The notes under the pieces: model-generated
The model's input: only the letters and a program-made list of their open reading frames with translations
Databases searched by the model: none
Told to the model about the DNA's origin: nothing
Translations under genes and position numbers: made by a program
Assembly (NCBI GenBank): GCA_034359265.1
Contig: CP136896.1
Location: 18,817,501-18,881,500 of the forward strand
Length of the DNA stretch: 64,000 bases
Direction of reading: 5' to 3'
DNA from: Canna indica
Lineage: Eukaryota > Streptophyta > Magnoliopsida > Zingiberales > Cannaceae
Shown here: positions 33,806-45,175 of the stretch, piece after piece
Position numbering within the stretch: position 1 is the stretch's first letter
How the letters are laid out: each line of letters starts with the position of its first letter

Positions 33806-34800
33806 GAGTACCCCCTCTAAGAAACATCTTTTACAAGATGAGTTTTACAGATAAGGACATCATGGCACTTTTTGGCGGCCACACGCTACTATCCTTTATA
33901 CTATTTATATTTGGAGTCACTCCATATATGATCCATTATAATTTCCTCTAACTCATACTTTATCTGTTTCTTGAAGGGAGAGCTCATCATGATAGATCAA
34001 GATTTCAAGGTCAATGGACTAGTGAACCCGGTGGAGTGTTGGAGTATTTCTATCGATCGGTCATGTCATATAGGCCCGGGTCAGACATCAAATTGCTTCG
34101 ATTTGAATTATCCGGAGGATACCTTATATATATCAAAAATATATATCAAAAAGATGTACAATCAAACCTATTTCTCGATTCAATAGAAGCCCAAAAAAGA
34201 AGTGAATATGGTACCCAACCAAATACCGATAGATATGTCAAAAGTAGGTCCGATTACGCCTATTCCTAATCCTAAATAGAATGTAATGACGTAGCGGTCC
34301 ATATGTAAACATAGTATCTATTTACATACGCTATACGCTCGAATGACCCATCCTCATAATAAGAATGTACATAACCCTATTCTGGTCAACCCTTCAAATT
34401 TGATAACTCTTATTTCATGTAAGAATCAACACAAACATGAATTTATATTATCGTTTAGTTCACAATAATTTGAATATGATATATAAACATCCTTAAAATG
34501 GTTATTCAATAGTAAATTGCACAAGGGGGAAACCGAGGGAATTCTGAAGCTTCCAACTGACAAGGCCATGTTGGATGATTTAGAGTTTAGATGCTATGTT
34601 GAGCTTGTATGCTAAGGTATTATTTGTATAGTTGTTGGGTCATTAATTTATTAGTTATTCCGAAATCCCTTTTCTAAGTGCACATTATAGCACTTGTTTA
34701 ATTGGTTTGATCTTTTCTTAGTTTCAATTACTTGTTCAGCTTTCAATTCTGAAATTTTTTCTTCTGCTAGGACAAAGATATCTTTTTCAAGTATATTCGA
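33806..34800 (+). pseudogene. APX array unit C
   Basis: Exon remnants: 33806-33887 (..KDIMALFGGHTL), 33977-34418 (RAHHDRSRFQGQWTSEP, interrupted by a 358-bp insertion at 34030-34387, then FDNSYFM), 34513-34616 (LPTDKAMLDD, with one extra base near 34606 that shifts the frame) and from 34771 (DKDIFFK). It is a partial, non-functional copy of ascorbate peroxidase. Confidence 0.83.
34030..34387. mobile_element. 358-bp insertion of unknown origin in APX unit C
   Basis: The APX exon is interrupted after GTGAACCC and resumes with TTCAAATTTG. The pentamer AACCC occurs on both sides (34025-34029 and 34388-34392), as expected for a target duplication or junction microhomology. The insert has no TG..CA ends, no obvious terminal inverted repeats and no poly-A tail. 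Its frame (MLEYFYRSVMSYRPG..) is open for 77 codons. Its composition and style resemble organellar DNA more than the surrounding introns, but I could not identify it. Confidence 0.6.
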
Positions 34801-35398
34801 TTTTAGTAGTTTTTTTTAATAAAATTTACTATTCTTTTTTATTTGGTTGAACAAAAAGTTTTTTTGACCATCCAAAACATCAATTAAAAAATTCGCATTA
34901 TTCATTTTTCAACTCGGTTAAACATAACTTTTTCAATTCACCCAAAAAAAACTTGTTGAGGTTTTAGCTTGAATTAATTATCTTTGTTTTGTACTCTGCA
35001 TGCACTAATACTGAATAGTTGATATTAGAATACAACATAAATGTGTACCTAGTAATCGTGAATTTTGTCCTAGATTTAGATGAACTATATTTGCTTGTTA
35101 AAAAGTTTATATTTTGAGCTATAAGCCATGATATTTCAAAGTTTTAGATTATGTGGAAAAATATATTCAATTTCCAAATACTGAATTATGGAATGAAAAA
35201 TTGTTCATGTTCTTGATTAGCTACAGAAATTTTGTGTGCATGAATGATGAAAAATACCACTGCTTTGATTTATTTGAATTTTATGAGTGTTCTTGGTTGT
35301 ATTTTATTGGAAATGCAAATACATGGAACTTGGAAGATGCAATTAGTATACTTATTGATTTTTTATGAAAATTATCATTTAATGTCCTTTACCTGCAG

Positions 35399-36060
35399 GA
35401 GTACCCCATATGAGAGACATCTTTTACAAGATGAATTTTATAGATAAGGACATCATGACACTTTTTGGCGGCCACACGCTATTATCCTTTATACTATTTA
35501 TATTTGGAGGCACTCCATATATGATGAATTATAATTTTCTCTAACTCATACTTAATTTGTTTCTTGAAGGGAAGAGCTCATCATGATAGATCAAGATTTC
35601 AAGGTCAATGGACTACTGTATCCTTCAAATTTGATAACTCTTATTTCATGTAAGAATCAACACAAACATGAATTATTTGGACGCAAAAAACACTTCATAA
35701 ATCATTTTTATTATTGTTTAGTTAACAACAATTTGAATATGATAGATAAACATCCTTAAAAGGGTTATTCAATAGTAAATTGCTCAAGGGGGAAACCTAG
35801 GGAATTCTGAATCTTCCAACTGGCATGGCCCGGTTGGATGATCTAGAGTTTAGACGCTATGTTGATCTGTATGCTAAGGGATTGGTTGAATAGTTGTTGG
35901 GTGATTAATTTGTTGGTTATTCCGTAATGCCTTTTCTATGTGCATATTATAGCATTTTTTTAATTGGATTGATCTTTTCTTAGTTTCAATTACTTGTTCA
36001 GCTTCTAACTGTGAATTTTTTTCTTTTGCTCGAACAAAGATATCTTTTTCAAGTATATTC
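35399..36060 (+). pseudogene. APX array unit D
   Basis: Exon remnants: 35399-35481 (VPHMRDIFYKMNFIDKDIM..FGGHTL), 35570-35649 (GRAHHDRSRFQGQWT then damaged), 35776-35878 (LLKGET..) and from about 36034 (KDIFF). The donor after the third exon is GG instead of GT, and the acceptor AG before the fourth is lost. It is a decayed partial copy. Confidence 0.82.
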
Positions 36061-36653
36061 GGTTTTAGTTGATTTTTTTGATAAAATATACTATGATTTT
36101 TTATTTGGTTGAACAAAAAAGGTTTTTTGTCCCTACAAAACATCAATTTAATAATTCACATTATTCACTTCTCAACTCGGTTAAACATAGCTTTTTCAGT
36201 TCACCCAAAAAAATATGTTGAGGTTTTAGCTTGAATTAATTATCTTTGTTCTCTACTATGCATGCAATAATACTGTATAGTTGATACAGCTTAAATGTGT
36301 ACCTTGTGTTCATGATTTTTGTCCTAGATTTTAGATGATCTTTCTTTGCTTATGAAAAAGTTTATATTTTGAGCTATATGCCAAGATATTTCAAAGTTTT
36401 GATTATGTGGTAATAATATATTAAATTTCCAAATACTAAATTATGGAATGAAAAATTGTTCATGTTATTGATTTGCTGTAGAAATTTTGTCTGCATGAAT
36501 GATGAAAAATACTTATTCTTTGTTTTATTTGAATTTTATGACTTTTTTTGGTTGTATTTTATTGGAAATGCCAATTCTTGGAACTTGGAAGATGCAATTA
36601 GTATACTTATTCATTTTTTATGAGAATTATTATTTTATGTACTTTACCTGCAG

Positions 36654-37225
36654 GAGTACCCCATCTGAGAGACATCTTTTACATATGATAAATTATAATT
36701 TCCCTTAACTCATACTTTATCTGTCTCTTGAAGGGAATGATTTATCATGATAGACCAAGATTTTTAAGGTCAATGGACTAGTGAACCCCTCAAATTTGAT
36801 AACTCTTATTTCTAGTAAGAATCAACACAAACATGAATTATTTGGAGGCCGAAAACACTTCATAAATCATTTTTATTATCATTTAGTTCACAATAATTTG
36901 AATATGATAGATAAACATCATTAAAATGGTTATTTAACAGAGAATTGCTAAAGGAGGAAACCGAGGGAATTCTGAAGCTTCCAACTGACATGGCCATGTT
37001 GGATGATCCAGAGTTTAATTAGATGCTATGTAGAGTTGTATGCTAAGGCATTTCTTGAATAGTTGCTGGTCATTAATTTGTTGATTATTCTGAAATGCCT
37101 TTTCTATGTGCACATTATAACACTTGTATAATTCGTTTGATATTTTCTATGTTTCAATTACTTGTTCAGATTTTAACTCTGTCTTTTTTCTTTTGCTAGG
37201 ACAAAGATATTTTTTTCCAGTATAT
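36654..37225 (+). pseudogene. APX array unit E
   Basis: The first exon starts at 36654 and breaks off at 36682 (VPHLRDIFY); the rest of this exon and the start of the next intron are deleted. The other exons are 36734-36814, 36941-37047 ([16 protein letters not shown].., donor GC) and from 37200 (DKDIFF). Stops and a short insertion near 37018 make it non-functional. Confidence 0.8.
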
Positions 37226-37830
37226 TCGGTTTTAGTAGATTTTTTTATAAAATTTTCTATGATTTTTTATTTGGTTGAACAAAAAATTTGTTTTGACCCC
37301 GCAAAACATCAATTAAAAAATTCCCACTATTCATTTCTCAACTCGGTTAAACATAAATTTTTCAGTTCAACCAAAAAAAACATGTTGTTGATTTAGATTG
37401 AATTGATTATCTTTGTTCTGTACTCTGCTTGCAGTAATACTGAATAGTTGATATTAGTATACAACATAAATGTGTACTTAGTATTCATGATTTTTTCGCT
37501 AGATTTTAGGTGATCTATCTTTGCTTGTGAAAAAGTTTATATTTTGAGCCATATGCTATGATATTTCAAAGTTTTTGATTATGTGACAATAATATATTCA
37601 ATTTCCAAATACTCAATTATGAAATTAAAATTTTTTCATGTTCTTGCTTGAGCTGCAGAAATTGTCCGTAGAATGATGAAAAATACTTCTTCTTTGTTTA
37701 ATTTGAATTTTTTGAGTGTCCTTGGTTGTATTTTATTGGTAATGCCAATAGTTGGAACTTGGAAGATGCACAATTAGAATACCTATTCATTTTTTATGAG
37801 AATTATAATTTTATGTCCTTTGCCCGCAAG

Positions 37831-39002
37831 ACTACCCCATCTGAGAGACATCTTTTATAGGGCGAGTTTAATAGATAAGGACATCGTGGCACTTTCTAGC
37901 GATCACATGCAGGTATCCTTTATACTATTTGTATTTGGAGGCACTCAATGATGAATTATAATTTCCTCTAATTCATACTTTATCTGTCTCTTGAAGGGAA
38001 GAGCTCATCTTGATATATCAGGGTTTCAAGGTCAATGGACTAGTGAACCCCTCAAACTTGATAACTCTTAGGTCTCGTTTGGTTGACATGGGAAGTAACT
38101 TATGATAGAAAATTGTAATTCTCATGAATTAACTTCCCGTGTGTATTTCCCGGGAAGTCACTAAAAAATGTTTGGTTGACAAAAAGTTAATTCATAGGAA
38201 GTCTAACTTCCGACGTACAATATGTTTGGTTGACATGAGTACTTCCTAGGAAGTACATATGAAATGACCAATATACCATTCTTCTTATAAATTAATATTT
38301 TAATTTAAATGTGTTAGTATATATAAAAAAATAAATTTTATTTGTAAATAAATGTTGTCACATATATATGTAAAATATAATATAATATTTTCATATATAA
38401 TTAATATAATCTATATTTTATTATAATAGAAAAATAATTTTTATTTATAGTTAATATAAAAAATTATATATTTATCTAAAAATAAATGAAAATAAAATAA
38501 ATATGTGGATAATTCAAATATTATTTAATCTAATAACGTTGACAATATAAATTATAAATTTTGCATTAAATGCAAATGTGAGGCTAATATTGCATTAAAT
38601 TATAATTTCTTCCAATTATAATGCAGGAAGTGCAACTTACCTAGGTCCCCCTAGGTAAGTTACTTTCTGTATTTTGCAGAAAGTTGCACTTGCTAAGGAA
38701 ATTGTACTTCCTGCAAAATATAGGAAGTGGGTCAACCAAACAAGAACTGTTTTGGCTACTTCCTGGAAACTTCCTGTAGGAAGTTGTGTCAACCAAACGA
38801 TGTCTTATTTCATGTAAGAATCAACACAAACATGAATTATTTAGAGGCCAAAAACACTTCATAAATCATTTGTATTATCGTTTAGATCACAATAATTTGA
38901 ATATAATAGATAAATCTTCTTAAAATGATTACTCAACTCTGAATTGCTCAAGGGGCAAACCGAGGGACTTCAATTCTGAAGCTTCCAACTAACAAAGACC
39001 TG
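37831..39002 (+). pseudogene. APX array unit F, interrupted by a MITE
   Basis: Exon remnants: 37831-37911 (LPHLRDIFY then stop; GGHTL region degenerate), 37997-38813 (GRAHLDISGFQGQWT.., split by the MITE at 38071-38804) and 38941-39002, where the third exon is cut off after AACAAAGACCTG. The sequence beyond is foreign (LINE-like fragment and AT repeat), so the end of this unit is lost. Confidence 0.82.
38071..38804. mobile_element. Tourist/PIF-Harbinger-like MITE
   Basis: It has terminal inverted repeats GGTCTCGTTTGGTTGACA and TGTCAACCAAACGATGTC (one gives the complement of the other with two mismatches) and the 3-bp target duplication TTA (38068-38070 and 38805-38807), which is typical of PIF/Harbinger. 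The pre-insertion sequence AACTCTTATTTCATG is intact in other APX units. The 734-bp element has an AT-rich middle and many GGAAGT/ACTTCC motifs near its ends. It has no transposase. Confidence 0.85.
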
Positions 39003-39046
39003 TATTCGTATAATATACGTCATTTTAAAACAAAACTAAAAATTGA

Positions 39047-39121
<75 letters not shown>

Positions 39122-39290
39122 CCAACAAACAAAGGTTTAAAACAAAACTAAAAAATTACATTAGTTTAATAAGGTCTAGAGGCGAGTCCTTATTCAAAAT
39201 AAAACTTTACTCCAAAAGCTAAGCTCTCTTCGCAATCCAATCAGCAGCTTGGTTATGTTTTCTTCTAATGAACTGCAACTTTACCTCCTT
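39003..39290 (-). mobile_element. LINE-type RNase H fragment plus AT-rich insert
   Basis: On the minus strand 39221-39290 reads KEVKLQFIRRKHNQAADWIA then KRA and a stop, which resembles the C-terminal end of the RNase H domain found in plant L1-type LINEs (the xxADxLAK motif). The flanking sequence to 39003 is AT-rich and includes the (AT)n tract. It replaces the end of APX unit F and the start of unit G. No target duplication was found, so the boundaries are approximate. Confidence 0.55.
39051..39118. repeat. (AT)34 microsatellite
   Basis: An uninterrupted AT dinucleotide run of 68 bp inside the insert between APX units F and G. It is likely to vary in length between individuals. Confidence 0.95.
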
Positions 39291-39400
39291 AAGCTTGGTT
39301 GTATTTTACTGGAAATGCCAATACTTGAAACTTGGAAGATGCAATTAGTATACTTATTGAATTTTTATGAGAATTATCATTTTATGTCCTTTACCTGCAG

Positions 39401-40065
39401 GAGTACCCCATCTGAGAGACATCTTTTACAAGATGAGTTTTACATATAAGGACATTGTGGCACTTTCTGACGGCCGCACGCTGCTTTCCTTTATACTATT
39501 AATTTATAATTGAAGTCACTCCATATATGATGAATTATAATTTCCTCTAAATCGTGCTTTAGTTGTTTCTTGAAGGGAAGAGCTCATCATGGTAGATCAA
39601 GATTTCAAGGTCAATGGACTAGTGAACCCTTCAAATTCAATAACTCTTATTTCATGTAAGAATCAACACAAACATGAATTATTTGGAGGCAAAAAACACT
39701 TCATAAATCATTTATATTATCATTTAGTTCACAATATTTTGAATATGATGGATAAACATCCTTAAAATGGTTATTGAATAGTAAATTGCTCAATGGGGAA
39801 ACCGAGGGAATTCTGAAGTTTCCAACTGCAAGGCCCTGTTAGATGATCTAGAGTTTAGACGCTATGTTGAGTTGTACGCTAAGTTATTGCTTGAATAGTT
39901 GCTGGGTCATTTATTTGTTGGTTATTCCGAAATGCCTTTTCTATGTGCATATTATAGCATTTGTTTAATTGGTTTCATCTTTTCTTAGTTTCAATTACTT
40001 GTTCAGCTTTTAACTCTTAAATTTTTTCTTTTGCTAGGACAAAGATATATTTTTCAACTATATTC
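39401..40065 (+). pseudogene. APX array unit G
   Basis: Exon remnants: 39401-39483 (VPHLRDIFYKMSF..KDIVALSDGRTL; the GGH motif has become DGR, so the proximal histidine is lost), 39576-39655 (GRAHHGRSRFQGQWTSEP), 39782-39893 ([11 protein letters not shown].., donor GT changed to TT) and from 40038 (DKDIFF). It is non-functional. X3 is inserted downstream, at 40621. Confidence 0.83.
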
Positions 40066-41379
40066 AATTTTAGTAGGTTTTTTTTCATAAAACTTACTAT
40101 GATTTTTTATTTGGTTAAACAAAAAAGTTTTTTTGACCCTGCAAAAATCAATTAAAAAATTCGCATTATTCCATTCTCGACTCGGTTAAACATAGCTTTT
40201 TCAGTTCACCAAAAAAAAAATATTTTGAGGTTTTAGCTTGAATTAATTATCTTTGTTCTCTACTCTGCATGCAGTAATACTGAATAGTTGATATTAGTAT
40301 CCAACATAAATGTGTACGTAGTATTCATGATTTTTGTGCTAGATTTTAGATGATCTATCTTTGCTTGTGAAAAAGTTTATATTTTGAGTTATATGCCATG
40401 ATATTTCAATGTTTTAGGTTATGTGGCAATAATATATTCAATTTCCAAATACTGAATTATGGAATGAAATTTTTTTCATGTTCTTGATTAGCTGCAGAAA
40501 TTTTGTATGCATGAATGATGAAAAATACCTCTTCTTTGTTTTATTTGAATTTTATGAGTGTTGTTGGTTGTATTTTATTGGAAATGTCAATACTTGGAAC
40601 TAGGGAGATGCAATTACTATTGTAATACCCAAATTTTTTAATAATAATATTTTATTCTTGAGCTGGGGATCGTGGCCCTTGTTAGCACGGATTAGCGGGA
40701 AGCTTTGAGATTACTCCCGAGTAAGCATTTAATGTAGAAAAATTAAGAGAAATTTTATTTACCTTATCTCTATGATTTATCATTCTAGGATGATAGAGGG
40801 TCTCAATGTGAATTTAGCGGTGCAAACGAATATCGAACCGGAGTTAGAACGGGTGAGGTATGGGCTGTTTAACTCGGATAGCTTAGGTAGGGGTATTTTG
40901 GTCATTTGGACCCAACTAGTGTCTATAAATGAGACTCTGGGGTGTGCAGCTTGGGGTTTTAGTTGCACGCCACCTGAGGCGGAGGAGAGAGGAGAGAGAG
41001 AGCATCATCGAGGCGGCAGAGCAGTCTGAGCCAAATTTTTGCGAGTTCGTCTGTGTCGATCGGGGGAAGATCCTGCGCGTCTTTTCCTCCTATTTTCTCT
41101 CTGTACGATGAGTGGATTTAGACCTTCTTTTCTTCAATTCTTGAATCATGTCGCTGTTCTCATGTCTTGGGGTTTTTCGTTGATTTTTGACGTGTTTTCT
41201 CGTATCGGATCAAAAGTCGTATCGATCATTTCTTAATTGGACCATGTTGTTTACCGCTTCTGAGAATAAAATATTCTTCTCTCTCTCTATCTCTTTTTTT
41301 CCCTTTATTGTGCAGCCTGTCGTCAAAGCCGGTCGCACCGAGAGGCGGCGCCCGGCGAGGAACCGCGGCGGCAGCAGCA

Positions 41380-44300
41380 TGTCACACCCCAAACCCGGTA
41401 TGACCGGCCAGGATACGCCACGTACCCCGAAGCCTAACCCAACTAAATCAAAACAACAATAACCTGAACAGTGGATTTTTTTTTTTGAAAAGAATAGACA
41501 TGACACCACGAACCAAAGCAAATCAAAACTCAATATGAACACACTGAACAAGTTATTAAAAAGGAGTTCAAATAAATAATCAAGACTCTCTAAATAAAAT
41601 AAGGTGCAGAAACCAAGATCCCAGTCCACTTGACTCAACAACTCACAGAGACACTAAAATAAATCAGGTATCCTCCTCGATCACGACATGTCACGAGACC
41701 CGCTGCCCTGTCGCCACCAACCGCGCTACTGCACCCCGGTACCTCTCTGATCTAACTCAGGTGCTGAAAAACAACATAAATGAGGGGTAAGTCCAACTAG
41801 GACTTAGTGAGTAGATCAATCATCGATTAACCAAATCAATCATCATGCATAAAAACACAATATAGCCGATATAAATAACGTAACAACAACGTCAGAATAA
41901 ATCAGCAATAATATATCCATAGTTCTATGCATGAAATCAACATCCGTAAACAAGTATAAAATATCTTTTTAAACATATCGAACAAGCATCAATAACACAT
42001 CTGCTACCCTACTCATATCCACAACAATAAGTATAAGCATCCATCAGTAGTTATGAACATATCCACAACAATAAAATAGGATGAATGCAACACCTCAATC
42101 ATATGCATGCAATGCAACATCCCAATCATATGCATGCTCTCCGGACCCGTCGGTCCCACATAGCCACATAGGGTAGGTTGACGGGTGGCCGCCGAAATAC
42201 CACCCAACTCAGTGTCGTCTCTTTGGGGCATGCCCTCCCCTCATCGGCACTGGCTCTTCCGAGCTAGCCTGTTGGGGTATACGTTCCCCTCACCTGCTCG
42301 GGTGTCCAGACTGTCTCTTGGGTATGATCTCCCCTCACCAGCCGGACTTCCTGAATAAGACCAACGCTGTCTCTTTGGGGCATACCCTCCCCTCACCAGC
42401 GAGGCTTCCAGGAAATGCAACAAGCACATCACAACACCATACATGCAAGTATATAAGTATGAACAATATGTGATATCAATAAGTAATAAAAGGTATGTCA
42501 AATGCATACATCATCCTCCACCTCCTCCTGTTATACATCACAATCACATACCGCTATATATGTATAAATAGTGCTCATAAATCATGAATGCTCAACACAA
42601 ATAAATAATCATAAAATAGAATTATAGCACTGTAAGAAAAGATGCACGTGTATCAAGAAAGCAGTGCACAAAGAAACTCCAACTATAAATCAATGGACTG
42701 GAACGTGATAAAACAACTCGTCATAGAAATCACTGATTTAGGATAAAATTTACCTCATTAGCTACTATATTCATGAATCATCTCAGATTGAATCATAAAA
42801 ATATATAAAATATAATTTTTTAGCTTGGCACGCAAAATAAGGTGACATCACCTACTATTCCAAAATACGAAGGTCTAATGGTGAAACAGACCTCACCAAT
42901 GAATCTGGAACGTCGATTAGGTGAAAATTCATATATAACATGAATAGTTTCATTAACTTTAAGGCCTCTAAATAATTATTTAGAATAATGAAAGAAATGT
43001 CTTAATTTATTTAATAAATCACTGTTACGAATAAAATATGACGGTGTTACAATCAATAATAAGTAATAAAATCTCCGCCCTTCATCTAAATAGGATCACA
43101 TCACAGCCTTCTACCTAATCTGATGCAATCACAGCCCTCTATTTAACATGATGCAATCTCAGCCTTACATCTACCTAGATGCAATTTCCGCCCTCCATCT
43201 ACATGATGAAATCATAGCCTTACATCTAATCAGATATAATCACAGCCCTACATTTAACCAGATGCAATCACAGCTCTCCATCTACATGATGCAATCACAG
43301 CCTTTCATCTAACCATATGCAATAACAGCTCTCCCTCTAACCTGATGCAATCTCAGTCTTCCATCTAACCAGATAAAATCTCATCCTTATATCTAACATG
43401 ATGCATCCACAGCCTTACATCTATCCTGATGCAATCTCATCCCTCCATCTACATGATTCAATCTAAGCCTTACATCTACATAAGATCAAATCCCTGCCCT
43501 TCATCTCAACCAATTCAATCCAACCCTTCATCTTACGCAAATCAATCTCAACCCTCCATTTAACTCACCCACTTAGGTCATCTTCCTCCTCTCCTCCCCA
43601 ACCCAAGCACCGCCGCCCCTTCTCCGGCCACTGTCGTGCCGCCCGAGTCATTGGCACCGACGCTGGCACTGATACCGGCGCCTGCCGACGCCCCGCCGCC
43701 ACCACGCGGTGGTGGCAGCGCCTCTTGCAGCTGCATGCGCGTGGCAGCAATGCCACGCCGTGCGCCGCTGCCTCCGCACGCCTCGCCGGCATCCGTTGCC
43801 ATAGCAGCGCCCCGCCGGGCGCCGCCTCCTCGTGCGGCATGCGCCGGCCGGCAAGATGCACAGGAAGAGGGTAGAGAAAAAATGATATTTCCTTCCAACA
43901 TGGTTTAATTAAGAAATGATTGATTCGACTTTCGATCCAATACGAGAAAATGCGTCAAAAATCGATGAAAAACTCCAAGACATGAGAACAACGACATGAA
44001 TCAAGAATTGGAGAAAAGAGGGCCTAAATCCGCTCACCGGATGGAGAGAAAACAGAAGGGAAAGACGTGTAGGATCTTCCCCGATCCAAGGGACTAGCGG
44101 CTCCTCCTCGACGGCACCCTCTCTCTCCTCTCTCCTTTGCCTCGGATGGCGCACGGCTCAAAACCCATGGCTTCACACCCAAGGGTCTAATTTATAGACA
44201 CCAGTTGGGTCCAAATGACCAAAATACCCTTACCTCAGCTATCCGACTTAAACATCTCATAACTCACCCGATCTAATTCTGGTTCGAGATCCGATTGCAC

Positions 44301-44499
44301 TGCTAAATTTGCCTCGAGACCCTCTATCAACCTAGCATGCTAAATCACATAGATGAGACAAATAAAATTTTCCTTAATTTTAATAAATTAAATGCTTACT
44401 CGGGTCTAATCTCGAAGCTTCTCGCCAAGCCACGCTTACTAGGGTCCATAATTCCCCACTCAATAATAAAATATTCCTATTAAGATTTTGGGTATTACA
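41380..44499 (-). mobile_element. Family X solo LTR (X4), inverted, inside X3
   Basis: On the plus strand it runs from TGTCACACCCC to GGTATTACA. It is 3,120 bp and uninterrupted, so it is the reference copy for the family. The flanks are CAGCA (41375-41379) and CAGTG (44500-44504), both one deamination step from CAGCG. The minisatellite is at 43075-43530. The open frames at 43565-43908 are GC-rich leader sequence, not genes. Confidence 0.88.
43075..43530 (-). repeat. Minisatellite in X4
   Basis: Imperfect 27-32 bp units built on GATGCAATCACAGCC and TACATCTAACC; the inverted equivalent of 3536-4012. Confidence 0.85.
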
Positions 44500-44739
44500 C
44501 AGTGTTGGCGTTGCGTCGTTGGCATGCTCAGGTAGCCATGCTGCGCGGCAGGGCGGCCGCGCAAAGCGCCACCACCATCGCGTGGTGGCAGCGGTGCACC
44601 GTTGTCGGCATCGACGCCAGCATTGTCAGTGGCCCGACTGGCCAGGGAAGGGCGGCGACGGCGGGTGGAGAGGAGGTGGAGAGGGTTTAGGGTTGGGAGA
44701 TGAAAAGGAGGGCTCAAATTGATTTGGGTGAGATGAAGG

Positions 44740-45175
44740 GCTAGATTGAATTAGTTGAGAAGAAGGGCGGAGATTTGATCCTATGGTGATGGAGGGCTGA
44801 GATTGCATCTGGTTAGATGTAAAGCTGTGATTGCATCTGGTTAGATGTAAGGCTTAGATTGCATCAGGTTAGATGTAAGTTTTAGATTGCATTTGGTTAG
44901 ATGTAAGGCTTAGATTGCACCATGTAGATGGAGGGCTGTGATTGCATCTGGTTAGATGTAAGGCTGTTATTACATCGTGTAGATGAAGAGTTGTGATTGC
45001 ATCTGATTAGATGTAAGGTTGTGATTGTATCTGATTAGATGTAAGGCTATGATTTCATCATGCAGATAGAGGGCGGTGATTGCATCTTGTTAAATAGAGG
45101 GCTGTGATTGCATCATATTAGATGGAAGACTGTGATTTGATCCTGTTTAGATGAAGGGCTGAGATTTTATTACTG
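44740..45175 (+). repeat. Minisatellite in X3
   Basis: About 14 imperfect units of 27-32 bp built on GGCTGTGATTGCATC and TGGTTAGATGTAA; the same repeat as at 3536-4012. Confidence 0.85.

Larger units (their letters stand above)
33422..40620 (+). repeat. Tandem array of APX-derived units (C to G)
   Basis: Units of about 1.23 kb (after removing insertions) follow head to tail. Each has an intron-like stretch (GAATAGTTGATATTAG.., ATGATGAAAAATAC..), then four APX exon remnants. First exons start at 33806, 35399, 36654, 37831 and 39401. Units A, B and H belong to the same array but are separated by LTR insertions. X1, X2 and X3 all lie in the array at different positions within the unit. Confidence 0.85.

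Noticed and set aside
34036..34269. Open frame MLEYFYRSVMSYRPG.. as a gene
   Set aside because: It lies wholly inside the 358-bp insertion plus its flank context, has no promoter or neighbours, and is not recognised; it is described as part of an insertion only.
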